NCBI GenBank assembly: GCA_037447655.1
Contig: JBBHKE010001012.1
Location: 27,540-91,539 of the forward strand
Origin: Zygnema cylindricum
Taxonomy: Eukaryota; Streptophyta; Zygnematophyceae; Zygnematales; Zygnemataceae
Length of the DNA: 64,000 nt
Direction of reading: 5' to 3'
Of the stretch, positions 44,461 through 56,465 are shown piece after piece. The position numbers and the translations under genes are program-made. How positions within the stretch are numbered: the first letter of the stretch is position 1; each line of letters opens with the position of its first letter. The notes below the pieces were generated by a model, which had not been told where the DNA came from, ran no database searches, and was given only the letters and a program-made list of their open reading frames with translations.

Positions 44461-44612
44461 TCTCTAAGGTGCCCATATTCAATGGGACTGGGTTCAACTA
44501 CAGGGAAAGTATGATGATAGGAGCCCTATTGGAGAAAAGATTTTGGGGAATATTGAGTGGGCGATTGAAGCGTCCATCTGGTCTTGCTATCCCTCCAGGA
44601 TTTGCAAGAAGC

Positions 44613-45070
44613 AGATTTGGTAGGAAACTAGATCCACCGCCATCAAAGGACTCAGAGGACGGAGAAAGCGTCGTAATGGAAAAAGGGAAAGAAAAATAGA
44701 AAACCACACCTATAGCAACAATATATGCTTTCATGTCTCCTATTCCGAGGAATGAGGAGAATAACATCGATAACTGGGACTACAACAACATGGCGGCCAA
44801 GCACTTTGTCCTCCGTCATCTCAAAGAAGGACTCGCGGGCCAGATTTGGTAGGAAACTAGATCCACCGCCATCAGAGGACTCAGAGGACGGAGAAAGCGT
44901 CGTAATGGAAAAAGGGAAAGAAAAATAGAAAACCACACCTATAGCAACAATATATGCTTTCATGTCTCCTATTTCGAGGAATGAGGAGAATGACATCAAT
45001 AACTGGGACTACAACAACATGGCGGCCAAGCACTTTGTCCTCCGTCATCTCACAGAAGGACTCGCGGGCC
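44613..45070 (+). repeat. 229-bp tandem duplication in A gag
   Basis: Two near-identical copies start at 44613 and 44842 with AGATTTGGTAGGAAACTAG. Because 229 is not a multiple of three, the duplication shifts the reading frame. Confidence 0.93.
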
Positions 45071-45833
45071 CTCATTTGCAGGTGGAAAGGGCATCCGATC
45101 TGTGGGATGAGCTTATAGAGATGTAACGTAGCGGTACTATTCATGAACAAAAGCTAGCAGATCCAAGGATCAATGGATACTTTCACAAAGGAGGGAAGAT
45201 GCTCGATTTTTGCAATGAGCTGGCTATACTCTTCATGGAGTTAGAATGCGCCGGAAAAGTAGAAACCGAGAAGGCAAAAGTTCATTGCTTACTCATGAAA
45301 CTACCCGATGAGTATCAGAACATTGTGAACCGGGTACAGGATCTGCCGGACTCCAAGTGGATATGGAATTCGGTAGTTTGTATGATCCTCGTCCGAGAGA
45401 ACACAATCGAAATCCGAAGGGGAGTTAATCGTGGACAAGCCTTGGCGGCCGAAGGAATTTGGAGAAATAAAGATTCACGTAAACCCTTTGGAAGTCATGG
45501 AGGGGAAGACCAGAAAATTCACTCCGATGAGTCCGGAACAAGGGGACCAAAGGGGCTTTGTCATTCTTCAAGAAACCTGGGCATTACATGGCGGAATGTA
45601 CCAAACAGATCGAGCTTCGGATAAAGGAGGGGCAGACGGGGGGTCAGCCACGAGGGAAGAAAAAGGCACTTGTCACACAGGTACTCGAGAAGGAATCCGA
45701 TGAGGAGGATGACGAACTTCTTTTGGATGAGGAGTTGGAGGCGAAGACAGAAGTCGAAATCCCACAGAAGCAAAAATGTGCTTTCGGTGGACTGAAAGGT
45801 GAAAGAGGTTGGATTGTGGATTGAGGTGCCTGC

Positions 45834-47020
45834 ATGCATATGTGGAAGGATAAGCATCTGTTCACTAAGCTGAGAAAGATCCCTACAATACAGATTGAAT
45901 ATGGGGATGGGAGGGTAGTTACCACTACGTATGTCGGATCGGTAGATCTGAAAGTCATAGTGGAGGGAAAAACCTCAATAGTTACGTTCTCCGATGTATT
46001 GTTTATTCCGAAGTTAAACAAAAACCTTATCTCTACATCTATATTAGATGATCAAGGATTTGATAGAAGCACCAAAAAATGACTTTTTACAGCTTGCTTT
46101 GAGGAAGATGTGTATTTCACTGCTGAGAAAGGTAGCCAAGGAATGTTCAGGCTTGCTTTAAGTAATGAAAAAATCAAACTTTACTATACTGGTGTCAATG
46201 ATATTATGTTGTGGCATAAGAGACTTGGGCATGTGAATCTAGAAAAGCTAAAAGGAATGAAAAAGATGGGTGTAGTTGAAGGGATACGTTTTGGGGAAAA
46301 CAAGAATTTATGTGATTGTAGTAGGTGTGCTCATGGTAAAGCACACAGATTACCATTTCCAAAGGAAGCAACTTAAAAAGGAGAAAAAGTTCTTGATTTG
46401 GAACACACGGAAATTTGGGGACCAGCAAGAGTGTCATCACCCGGAGGAAAAAGATTTATGCTAACCATTACCGATGACTGGTCTTTGTACTCCGGGTATA
46501 CTTTCTGAAAATCAAATCAGAAACTCCAGAGTATTTCAAACAATATAAAGCATGCGCTGAGAAGCTTTACGAGACCTCAATATAGAGAGTAAGAAGTGAC
46601 AATAGAGGGAAATATACCTCCAATCAGTTTGAAGAGTTTTTAAGAGAAGATGGTGTGCAACATCAAAAGACAGTTCAAAAAATCCCGGAACAGAATGGTG
46701 TTGCCCAAAGATTGAACAGGACACTAAATGATAGTGCCCGGAGTATGTTGTCAAATAAAAGGATAAGAAAATTTTTTTGGGCCGAAGCTATAAATTGTGC
46801 TAATTATTTGAGAAATAGAGAACTTACATCGGCGTTGAAAGACCAAACTCCATATGAGAGATGGACCGGCCGAAAACAAAATCTATCCCACTTAAAGGTT
46901 TTCGGTAGTAAAGTCTTCAGTTTAGATACAGACAGATCTAATTGGAAACTAGATCCTAAAGGGAAACCCGGATATTTGCTAGGATATGATGAGGATGTAA
47001 ATATAGAGTGTATGATCTAA
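45834..47020 (+). pseudogene. Element A protease-integrase, stop-interrupted
   Basis: The protease remainder runs 45834-46082. The integrase N-terminal zinc domain has H-K-R-L-G-H-V-N and C-S-R-C-A-H-G-K-A-H-R at 46214-46345. The DDE core includes T-D-D-W near 46470, D-N-R-G-K-Y-T-S at 46596, and E-Q-N-G-V-A-Q-R-L-N-R-T-L at 46687. Stops lie at 46083, 46375 and 46507. The last open part (46655-47020) covers the integrase C-terminus (V-F-G-S-K-V-F, P-G-Y-L-L-G-Y-D). Confidence 0.88.
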
Positions 47021-49044
47021 AAAGAGAAGATATAATTCTAGTAAAGCACTTGGTAGCTATGGATGAAGAGAAGTCAGTAGATCCCTTCAAATCCTCAGAG
47101 GCAGTCAGAATCAAATTTGAGTCAAATAATTATGATGACTTTCATTTTCGTAACTATTCGGGTCTCCAAGAAGATGATTCTCTCGCAGGGTCGGACGATA
47201 TCCTTGCAAGCTCAAAACAAACCGAGAAAGACTTGGACTTGGAAACACCAATGACACCTATACCTGAAGTTGAAGACATGGTGGAAACGGATATGGATCT
47301 GAGGGAAAGGGGAGAAGTCGTGGTGATTCGAAATAATCCACAAAAACCATCTAATCTAGCCGCGGATTTTGAAGGAGGAAGAAGAAGCAGCAAACGACTT
47401 CAAGAGAAACAAGTCAACAACAAGGTAACTAAACTTTCTCATCCAGATAAACCTCAAACAGATAGAGAGGCAATGAACTGTCTGGAGAGAAACCGGTGGA
47501 AGACAGCCATCAATGAAGAAATGCCTTCAAACATGGCGGCTGATACATGGGAGTTGGTGGACTGTCCACCTGATCGCGAACCAATTGGATGTAAGTGGGT
47601 TTTCAAATTAAAATTGAATCCTGACAATACTATTGAGCAGCACAAGGCCCGGTTAGTGGCAAAAGGTTTTACTCAGAAAGAGGGAATAGACTACGAAGAA
47701 ACCTTTGCTCCGGTCGTCAGATTTCCCTCGGTCCGGATACTTCTCAGTCTGGCAGCTGTAGAAGACATGGAAGTACATCTGATGGACATCAAAAATGCCT
47801 TCTTGCATGGAGAACTACAGGAGGAGATCTTCATGCGACAACGGGAAGGATTCGTGGAACAAGGAGAAGAAAGTAAGGTATGCCGGCTGATCAAATCTCT
47901 CTATGGTTTGAAACAGGCGCCCCGACAGTGGAACAAGAAACTTGATGAGTTCCTTACAGGTGTGAGATACATCCCGATCAGTTCAGTTGATTCAATTTAT
48001 GTTTTTGAAGATGAGAGAGGTGTCATCTATATTGCAATTTACGTTGATGATTTGTTTGTTCTGAGTATGTCAATGGAGAAAATCAACAAACTAAAAACAG
48101 ACCTGAAGGAAAGATTTGAGATGAAAGACATGGGGGAAGCAAGATATATTATGGGAAAACAAGTAGAGAGAGATAGAGAAAAGAGAATAATTAGACTAAC
48201 TCAAAAAAAGGCAATTGCAAACATGTTAGAAAAATTTCAGATGGACAAAGCCAACAGTTGTACAACACCTATGGATCTAAAGAAAAGAAGTGAGCGGAAT
48301 GTGGAAAGAGACATCCTTATTCTAGATGATGAACTAGGTCTAGAAGAGAGTAAGTTAATGCAGACTATCCCATACAAACAGGTAGTGGGCAGTCTGATTT
48401 ATTTCATAAATTCTACCAGACCGGATTTGGCAGCAGCTGTAGGAGTGCTAAGTAGGAGTCGGAATGCTCCTACCAAAAGGGATTGGGAAGCAGCTAAAAG
48501 GGTCCTCAGATATCTCATAGGAACTAGGGATCTATGGCTACATCTGGGTGGGGAAAATTCTGACATCACCACTTGGAGTGATGCCAGCTATGGGGATGCT
48601 CCAATGCGAAGATGTACATCTGGATATGTGTTGTATGTGGGGAATGGTGCTTGTTGCTGGAGCACTATGCAGCAAAAGGTCATTGCTCAGTGTACTATGG
48701 AGACAGAGTATATGGCATCTTGCTCTTCTGTGAAGAACTTGATGTGGGTCAAATCCTTGCTTGGTGAATTGGGGCATTTTAAGAGTGGAATTCACAAAAT
48801 ATTCTGTGATAATCAAGCAGCAATTGCAATTGCTACTAATCCAAAACATCATTTTAAAGCAAAACACATGGACATCAGACTTAGCTTTGTTAGGGAAAAT
48901 GTGGAGAACAAAATAATAAGTCTAGAATATAGATCAGACAGTGAGATGGTGGCAGACATGACGACTAAATTAATGATGCCTGGACCTTCTCCTAAATTAT
49001 TTTTTTGCAGAGAGAGATGTGGACTTAAAACTAAAAGTGACTAG
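47008..49044 (+). CDS. Element A reverse transcriptase-RNase H (678 codons, open)
   Basis: Copia RT begins near residue 170 (E-L-V-D-C-P-P-D-R-E-P-I-G-C-K-W-V-F-K). The catalytic Asp is in L-M-D-I-K-N-A-F-L-H-G and the Y-V-D-D box is at about residue 345. RNase H has W-S-D-A-S-Y-G-D (about 522), T-M-E-T-E-Y-M-A (about 565) and F-C-D-N-Q-A-A-I-A-I (about 600). The frame ends at 49044, 14 bp before the 3' LTR. The upstream overlap with the integrase frame at 47008-47020 suggests that one shift separated a single polyprotein. A PPT (AAATAAAGGGAG) precedes the LTR. Confidence 0.92.
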   Translation: MYDLKREDIILVKHLVAMDEEKSVDPFKSSEAVRIKFESNNYDDFHFRNYSGLQEDDSLAGSDDILASSKQTEKDLDLETPMTPIPEVEDMVETDMDLRERGEVVVIRNNPQKPSNLAADFEGGRRSSKRLQEKQVNNKVTKLSHPDKPQTDREAMNCLERNRWKTAINEEMPSNMAADTWELVDCPPDREPIGCKWVFKLKLNPDNTIEQHKARLVAKGFTQKEGIDYEETFAPVVRFPSVRILLSLAAVEDMEVHLMDIKNAFLHGELQEEIFMRQREGFVEQGEESKVCRLIKSLYGLKQAPRQWNKKLDEFLTGVRYIPISSVDSIYVFEDERGVIYIAIYVDDLFVLSMSMEKINKLKTDLKERFEMKDMGEARYIMGKQVERDREKRIIRLTQKKAIANMLEKFQMDKANSCTTPMDLKKRSERNVERDILILDDELGLEESKLMQTIPYKQVVGSLIYFINSTRPDLAAAVGVLSRSRNAPTKRDWEAAKRVLRYLIGTRDLWLHLGGENSDITTWSDASYGDAPMRRCTSGYVLYVGNGACCWSTMQQKVIAQCTMETEYMASCSSVKNLMWVKSLLGELGHFKSGIHKIFCDNQAAIAIATNPKHHFKAKHMDIRLSFVRENVENKIISLEYRSDSEMVADMTTKLMMPGPSPKLFFCRERCGLKTKSD

Positions 49045-49057
49045 AAAATAAAGGGAG

Positions 49058-49769
49058 TGTTGAAATTAAAGGTATTTTCTAGGTTACTTATTTGATTTAA
49101 GTAGAAGCAAGAAATAGCAGAGGCAGCTTGCTTCTAACTTATCTCTCTAGTCTCCATACTTGTCGTAGTCACGGAAGGCTGGAGAGGAAGCAAGAGCCAT
49201 GGATGCCTATACTTCTTCTATAGTCAAAAGGCAAACCCTTGGTAAACTTACCAAAAGGATTGACGGACCCAGGATTTCATCCTGGTACGTACCATCTGTC
49301 AAAGTAGGCGTTAGTCTTATCTTGTAGTCTAGGACCAATGATGAAGTATATAGGGTACGATAACTACTTATAGATGACGAAATAGAGAAGTTTGGTTAAC
49401 TGACAAACAGACCACAATCACACATACAGAGTTAAATAGAATTACACTGAAAAGTACTGCTTGTATTTTAAACGGCTATAAATTAAGGCCGACATCAATC
49501 TAACGACGAAGAAAGAAGCCGACATAGCGGAATTGTCGATTTGGCGGTTTGCGGTCATAGCCACACCGGGTGACACGTGGCAACATGACATTGGATGACG
49601 GCATCTTCGGGACATATTATGGTGAACCCGGATATGGCAAGCGTCATCTTCCTGGCCATGTCGTACAATGGTCGTACAAAAAGTACTCTTAGGCAAGTAC
49701 CTTTCTGTACTGTAGACTGAATTGATTGGCTCTGTACATCAATAGTAGAGGGTTTAGAGAGGGGTTTAG
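49058..49769 (+). repeat. 3' LTR of element A, left piece
   Basis: Begins TGTTGAAATTAAAGG. It is interrupted after tttag (49765-49769) by B and resumes at 56466. The tRNA-like block is at 49258-49335. Confidence 0.92.
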
Positions 49770-50870
49770 TGAAACTCTGAGACCTCCATTGGCCCTCAGA
49801 GTATGCAGATCCAAAGAAGCTAATCTAGATAGTGCCGACTCCAAACTTGATATAAACCCAAATGACTGACCCCTTGACAGTCAGAACCCCAATATAGATT
49901 CACCCCTGTGAAATAACACTTTCTGTGTGCTCAGTTCCACCACAGAATGCAAAGTTAGAATATGAGATTTGGACACATTCACCCACTTTGACTTTCCCCT
50001 AGAAATACAGCCACCCTGGCAGACAAAACCTCCGACCGACTACACCTCTGTGTAGCATGGACTCCCCTGAGTCCGCAGCAAAAAGAATCACTGAAAATGG
50101 TCAATTAAATTGATAGTTATGCCTGGCCAAAGTTTGCCATTTATACAAGGTGCTCTTTGGGAGAGGCAGCTACTTACCCAAAATTTTCTAAGTCCTATTC
50201 CCTCTCTAAAACTCTATCTATTGAAGTACGGCACCAATCAAATTAGTGTGTCGTACAAAAAATTATAGGTGCCGGTGTACTTTCTGTACGGCCATTGTAC
50301 AACATGGCCAAAATGTCGACACGTGTCATAGCCGGATTTGTAACCGCAATCTTCGGAGTCGCCACAATCCAACATTGTCGCGCCACGTGTCGTATGACGT
50401 GGCGATGACTGAAAAACGCCAAAAGTACATAATCCGTGATCGTGGTGCCTATCGTGGCCGTCTGATCAAATCGGATACAATTGTAGCCGTTGAAAATATA
50501 CATGCGATATTTATTTCGCGTTCGAAACAAATGCGCGGTATCCATTTCATACAATACATTAAATCGTCCTCCGTAGTATACAAAACTGTATCTATGCATT
50601 ATGTATCTATTTCTGTTATACGAACTAGACTACGTGTATAAATATAAATATCTGTCAAACCTATTGTACTCTAGCACTATATTTAGACTTGTTGGTTAAA
50701 GCGAACGGCTAGTTTAACAGATGGCAGGTATCAAGATCAAATCCTAGGTCCGTCACTCCTTTTAGATAACTCTATTAAGAATTGCCTTCCTGTCCACTTT
50801 GGACAGCCTAGGCAGCCATTGATCTAACTCCTCTTCATGTCTTCAATGACTGCGACAAGTGTGGGGACTT

Positions 50871-51572
50871 TGTTGTAATGAGGCAATTGGTGTCACAGAA
50901 GAAGTAAAAGAATCACCAGCAGTTGCCATAATAATAACACAGGCACACAGAAGGAAACTCTCACTATAAACCCGAAGGAAACTCTCACGATAAACCCGCA
51001 GACTACTGACTTCACAATGAAGTCTCAATCAAACCAGACACACCCTAGGTCTACAAATTTGCCAAAGTAAAGACAATAACATAAAGAACCCACATGCAGA
51101 ATTTCAAAACAGTTCTGCCAAAAGATCACAATGATCTTTATAATTGAGGAACCCCAAAAACAGCTTCACAGTTTTTGCATACAAGGAATTCCTACCTACA
51201 AGAGTAATCTAAGTCCTATATATATAAGTGAGTCAACTAGAACCCTAAACCCTAACAGACGGAAATATTTACATCAAACTTAAATCTGACTGCCGCCAAA
51301 ATGATAAGTACCTGAAATCACCGCCAAAATGATAAGTACCTGAAATGACTGCGCAGTCAATATTTCACTTCCAAAATGACGGCAGACTTTGTCCGCCGTC
51401 TCACGGACTGACACGTGTCCTTGGAGTGTACCAAGCCTGTGTACTCCTTCGGAGTTACACACCACACTAACACCTGTCTACTATAATTCAGTCTGTACAC
51501 AAAAGTGACTAAGTTCTTAATCTCTTTCTCACACACTAGATATAGAGAGTACTAGAGGTTTCCAAAACAACA
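50871..51572 (-). repeat. 3' LTR of element C (left)
   Basis: 702 bp. A 28-bp unit starting GCCAAAATGATAAGTACCTG is duplicated near 51293-51350 and is single in the other LTR. The minus-strand PPT beside it is GGTTTAGGGGAG. Confidence 0.93.
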
Positions 51573-51595
51573 CTCCCCTAAACCTTTAGACTCTC

Positions 51596-54500
51596 TCAGC
51601 CACCAAGTCCACATGCCTTTCTACAAAACTGCAATTTAGGTGCAGGTAGAGGCTTAGTCATCATATCTGCTACCATCTTCTCATCCGGCAGATAACTGAG
51701 TTTTAAAATTCTGTTCATCACCTTCTCTCTTACAAAGTGCAGCTTGATATCAATATGCTTGCTTTTCAAGTGATGACTTGGGTTAGATGCAATCGCTATA
51801 GCTGCTTGGTTGTCACACCACACTATTTGAGGTCCAAATTGCATGAAATGAAGTTCTTGAAGGAGAGACTTTACCCAAAGTAACTCCTTGACAGCTGAGC
51901 TTGCTGCCATGTATTCAGCCTCCATTGTAGACTGAGCAGTGACTTTTTGAAGCTTGCTGCTCCAGCAGCATGTTCCACTTCCAATCTTCAAAATGAATCC
52001 GGTGGTGGAGCGGCGGCTTGGCATGTCTCCTTAGCTCGCATCGCTCCAAGTCTGAATTTTGACTTCATCTCCACCGAGAGCAAGTCGCAGATTCCTTGTC
52101 CTTGCAAGGTATCGAAGAACCCTCTTTGCTGCCTCCCAATCCGATCTCCTTGGATTTTGTAAACTCCGACTTAAAGCACCAACTGCTGCCGCAATATCCA
52201 GCCGTGTGCAGTTCATGAAGTAGATTAGGCTCCCGACAATCTGACAGTATGGTATGGCAGCCATAGAATCTGCCTCCCCTAATTCCAAGATGTCATCAAA
52301 AATGACTCCTCCATCGGTCTCTATGCCTTCTACCTTTTGCTTAAATTCCATGGGAGTGGCACTTCCCTTTGCCTCTGCCATGCCGAACTTTTCAAGCATA
52401 TTCCCAATCGCTTCTCGCTGCGTTAGATAAATTATTTTTCTATCTCTATCCCTTTCTACTTGAATTCCAAGGATATACTTTGCCTCTCCTAAATCTTTCA
52501 TCTCAAATCTAGAATTCAAGGCTGCCTTTATTTTATTAATCTCATTTAATGACTTACTTAGTAGCAACAAATCATCTACATACACCGCAATGTAAATAAT
52601 TCCATCTTCCCCTTCCATAACATAAACTGAGTGATCTGAACTAATCCTTACAAAACCGAGACTAGTTAGAAACTCATCTAGTTTCAGATTCCACTGACCT
52701 GGAGCCTGCTTCAAACCGTACAAAGACTTCAACAGTTTACACACCAGATTTTCTTTTTCGGTCTCTGCATACATTTCAGGCTGCCTCATATAAATCACTT
52801 CCTCTAAGTCTCCATGCAAGAAAGCCGTCTTAACATCCATCTGATGTAATTCCATATCCTCAATGGCTGCTAAAGACAACAAAATTCTAATAGTCGGAAA
52901 CCGGACAACCGGAGAGAAAGTCTCTTCATAATCAATTCCCTCCTTTTGATTATAGCCTTTTGCAACAAGCCGAGCTTTATATCTTTCAATAGAATTATCC
53001 GGATTTAACTTAACTTTAAATACCCACTTACAGCCGATTGCCTTTCGATCCGGCGGAAGCTCAACAAGCTCCCAAGTTTGAGCCTCCATTATCGATCTCA
53101 TTTCGTCGTTCACTGCGGAAATCCATTGATCCTTTTCCGGAGCTGAAAAAGGCTCCTGTATGGTGACTGGTTCCAACGTACTGGCAGAAAATAGAGCAAG
53201 CTCCACCCCTTCACCTCGCAGCCTGCCACTTTGCCTTCTTCCCCCCGGAAAATCTGAGGCTAAAATTGTTGGAGCCATACGTGTCCGTTGAGGAGGAGGA
53301 GGAGGAGGATGTCCAGTATGGTGGACAGGCTGAACATCCGGATTGTCCGAAGTGGGAGTTGATCCTCCATTCATTGAGGAAGAAATTGTAGAAGAAGAAA
53401 GAGGATGATTTTCAAAAATTACATATTCTTGAATTTTGGCATGTTTTTCAAAATCTGTCATGCCAAACACATCAACCGATTGACTCTCTTCCTTAACCTG
53501 AATATTTCTAGCAACTTGAAGAGTTTTTCTATCGGTATTAAATACTCTATAGCCAACCGACTCATCATCATATCCCATAAATATCCCGGGAACAGATTTT
53601 GGACTAAGCTTGGAAATAGGACGATTATCTAAAATAAAACATTTACTACCAAAGACTCGAAAGTGACTAACATTAGGTTTCTTTCCAGTCCACACTTCAT
53701 AGGGTGTTTTCCCTTTGACCGCTCTAGTTTCTATTCTATTCCTAATATACGAAGCACAAGAGAAAGCTTCACCCCAAAATTTAAAATCTATCCCTTTATC
53801 TAACATCATATATTTTGCACTTTCCGTTAAAGTTCGATTAAGTCTTTCAGAAACTCCGTTTTGCTCTGGAGTATAGGGAACTGTAAACAGACGAGAGATG
53901 CCATTTTCTTTCAAATAATCTGAAAATGTATTGGAAATATATTCACCTCCGTTGTCGGACCGAAGGGAAAGAATCGGCTTTTTGTGAAGTTTTTCCGCCC
54001 AAACCCGAAAATGCTTGAAGTGATTAAACACTTCACTCTTCTCCTTCATAAAGTAAACTTTGCTATATCTTGAGAAATCATCGGTAAAAGTGACCAAAAA
54101 TCGGCTGCCACTAAGTGAAGGAACTTTTGACGGTCCCCACACATCAGAATGGATTATTTGCAGCAAATCCGTGGCCCTGTTATCCGCTGCCTGAGGTAGG
54201 GGCAGCTTATGAAGCTTTCCCAAAGCACATCCATCACAAACATGAGAATCTTTTTGTCCTAATTTGACACCTTGTATCATATTTAGTTTTACCATTTTAT
54301 CAAGCCTTTCATTATGAACATGACCGAGTCTCTTATGCCACAAAACATTTTCCGGAAGGACACTCGAGTATGCAAAGTCAATTTCATTAGCTAAGTCCAT
54401 CCGGTATAACAAATTTGGGCCTCGAGTTCCTACTAAGGCTATTCTTCCATCTTTGCTTACTACCTTTTTTCCATTTTTCTGCAAAATTTCAAATCCCTTC

Positions 54501-55750
54501 ATTTCTGCTACTGAAGTGGAAAACACGTTTTTCTTAAATTTTGGAATATAGAGAACATCATGTAAGGTTCTCTTCACAATCTGACCGTTGATGTCACATG
54601 CTAACTCCACACTTCCCTTTGCCGTTGCCTCCACACCGCTGTTATCTGCGTAATAAATCCGACGAGTGGGAATTGGAGTAAGGGTTTCGAAGTAAGCCCG
54701 ATTGCCGCACATGTGAGAGGAGCAACCGGAGTCCATAATCCACCCATTCTCTTGAGGTCCTTCCATGAGATCCTTTGCAAGTGCAAAGAACTCATCATCA
54801 TCTGATTGTGGAAATCTGACCACATCGTCTTTTTCTTCCGCTTGTTTGTCTTGTGGCGTCTCGTCGATTGCAAAGAACGCCGCATTTTTGACCGGCAGTT
54901 TAAATGCTTGCAGTTTTGATGATGAATCCTCTCGCACCTTCCATCTCGCACGATAATTTCCTGTTTCACACGCTTTTATAAATGCCGGACACAGCCGGAA
55001 CACATGACCTTGACCAAAACAACAGACACACCCACCATATTGCTTGTAATTCTGATTAAGGTTGAAATTCCTATTTCCAGAAAATCCAGTAGGCCTATAT
55101 GTTTGCGCATTGTAAGCTACTGCTGGATTTCCACCGTTCAAGGCTATCCGAGTGGCCTCTTCCTCTAAAATGTAAGCTTCCGCTACAGCTATATTCCATC
55201 TACTCTTCTCTAACCTTTTTAACTGATCTGCAGCTCCTTTATATTCAGTAGGAAGCCCTCTCATTAAAATCATAGCTTGATGATATGGAGGAAACTTCCC
55301 CCCGGAACATGCATTTTCCGACAATAGAAGTTTCAGGCCATTACAATATGAGTTCATATCACCTCCTGTATATTTATAATCCCAGATTTTTCTAGCAGTT
55401 ATAACTTCATTCTGCTCATTAGCTAGGACATAAGACTCTCGCAAAGCCTTCCATATTTTAGATGCCGTAGAGATATGGATATAAGTCATGGTCAAATCTT
55501 CTGACAAGAGGAATTTGAGAACATGCAATGCATCTTCATTTTTTTTGTCAAAATCTGGAGATGTATTCGGAAGAGCACCGGAAACCACATCATCCAAATT
55601 TACTTGCTTAAGGCAGGACTTAGTCAAATCAGCCCAATACACATATTTTTGCCCATTAAACACCGGGATCCGTGAGGGCGGGCCCGTAACCTGTTGTAAT
55701 GAGGCAGCTGGTGTCACAGAAGAAGAAGAAGAATCACCAGCAGTTGCCAT
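51596..55750 (-). pseudogene. Element C Gag-Pol polyprotein, one nonsense codon
   Basis: The likely start M-A-T-A-G-D-S (55750) lies within the 5' LTR; an in-frame Met at 55849 is also possible. Gag carries the CCHC knuckle C-V-C-C-F-G-Q-G-H-V-F-R-L-C near 55020. Protease has G-W-I-M-D-S-G intact near 54745. Integrase has H-K-R-L-G-H-V-H, C-D-G-C-A-L-G-K, T-D-D-F-S, D-N-G-G-E-Y and E-Q-N-G-V-S-E-R. RT has M-D-V-K-T-A-F-L-H-G and Y-V-D-D near 52575. RNase H reads W-S-D-A-S and then TAA at 52030-52028, where related elements have Tyr. The frame continues unbroken for 142 codons after it, with T-M-E-A-E-Y-M-A and W-C-D-N-Q-A-A-I-A-I, ending at 51596. Confidence 0.95.
55677..55691 (-). promoter_or_regulatory. 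Primer-binding site of C
   Basis: The plus strand GGCGGGCCCGTAACC directly abuts the LTR. It resembles the initiator tRNA-Met segment GGTGGGCCCATAACC with two transitions, one of which can still pair as G-U. It is translated within Gag as V-T-G-P-P. Confidence 0.65.
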
Positions 55751-56365
55751 AATAATAACACAGGCACACAGAAGGAAACTCTCACTATAAACCCGAAGGA
55801 AACTCTCACGATAAACCCGCAGACTACTGACTTCACATTGAAGTCTCAATCAAACCAGACACACCCTAGGTCTGCAAATTTGCCAAAGTAAAGACAATAA
55901 CATAAAGAACCCACATGCAGAATTTCAAACAGTTCTGCCAAAATATCACAATGATCTTTATAATTGATAAACCCCAAAAACTGCTTCACAGTTTTTGCAT
56001 ACAATGAATTCCTGCCTACAAGAGTAATCTAATTCCTATATATATAAGTGAGTCAACTAGAACCCTAAACCCTAACAGACGGAAATATTTACATCAAACT
56101 TAAATCTGACTGCCGCCAAAATGATAAGTACCTGAAATGACTGCGCAGTCAATATTTCACTTCCAAAATGACGGGTGACTTTGTCCGCCGTCTCACGGAC
56201 TGACACGTGTCTTTGGAGTGTACCAAGCTTGTGTACTCCCTTCGGAGTTACACACCACACTAACACCTGTCTACTATAATTCAATGTGTACACAAAAGTG
56301 ACTAAGTTCTTAATCTCTTTCTCACACACTAGATATAGAGAGTACTAGAGGTTTCCAAAACAACA
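55692..56365 (-). repeat. 5' LTR of element C (right)
   Basis: 674 bp, very similar to the left LTR, and contains the first about 20 gag codons. The sequence CTATATATATAAG near 56036-56048 on the plus strand provides an AT-rich TATA-like stretch. Confidence 0.93.
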
Positions 56366-56465
56366 GACTTGAGTGAAGAGTTAGAGGTAGGTTGTCAGTG
56401 TCCCCTTTTTGCCTTTTTATTTTACAATCTCTAGAACTAGAAAATACTTAAATTTCAACATTTAG

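Larger units (their letters stand above)
44427..45830 (+). pseudogene. Element A gag and protease start, frame-broken
   Basis: The start codon at 44427 lies inside the LTR, giving M-E-V-S-K-L-K, then V-M-C-P-V-S-K-V-P-I-F-N-G from the primer site onward. A TAG at 44697 ends the first frame, and a 229-bp tandem duplication (44613-45070) shifts the rest. The capsid core L-L-M-K-L-P-D-E-Y-Q-N-I is at 45292, in the open frame 45199-45624. The zinc knuckle shows F-F-K-K-P-G-H-Y-M-A-E-C near 45560. The protease site G-W-I-V-D is followed by TGA instead of Ser-Gly. Confidence 0.88.
50871..56365 (-). mobile_element. Ty1/Copia element C, nearly intact
   Basis: TSD gactt (50866-50870 and 56366-56370). 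LTRs begin TGTTGTTTTGG and end ACAACA, giving the 6-bp inverted repeat TGTTGT/ACAACA. Right (5') LTR 55692-56365 (674 bp) and left (3') LTR 50871-51572 (702 bp) differ mainly by one 28-bp duplication. The coding region is about 1415 codons with one stop. It is a different Copia family from A/D/F/G/H, and the youngest insertion in the stack. Confidence 0.95.
49770..56460 (-). mobile_element. Solo LTR B (minus), itself split by element C
   Basis: B consists of 49770-50870 and 56371-56460, about 1.19 kb together. On the plus strand it starts TGAAACTCTGAG and ends AAATTTCAACA, flanked by tttag on both sides (49765-49769 and 56461-56465). It matches the LTRs of F and H in layout, including the tRNA-like block (50690-50757) and an LTR-borne ATG (49789). 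No internal region is present, so it arose by LTR-LTR recombination. Confidence 0.88.

Noticed and set aside
43459-49769. Endogenous retrovirus with envelope
   Set aside because: Integrase precedes RT (Copia order), no envelope frame exists, and coding ends 14 bp before the 3' LTR.
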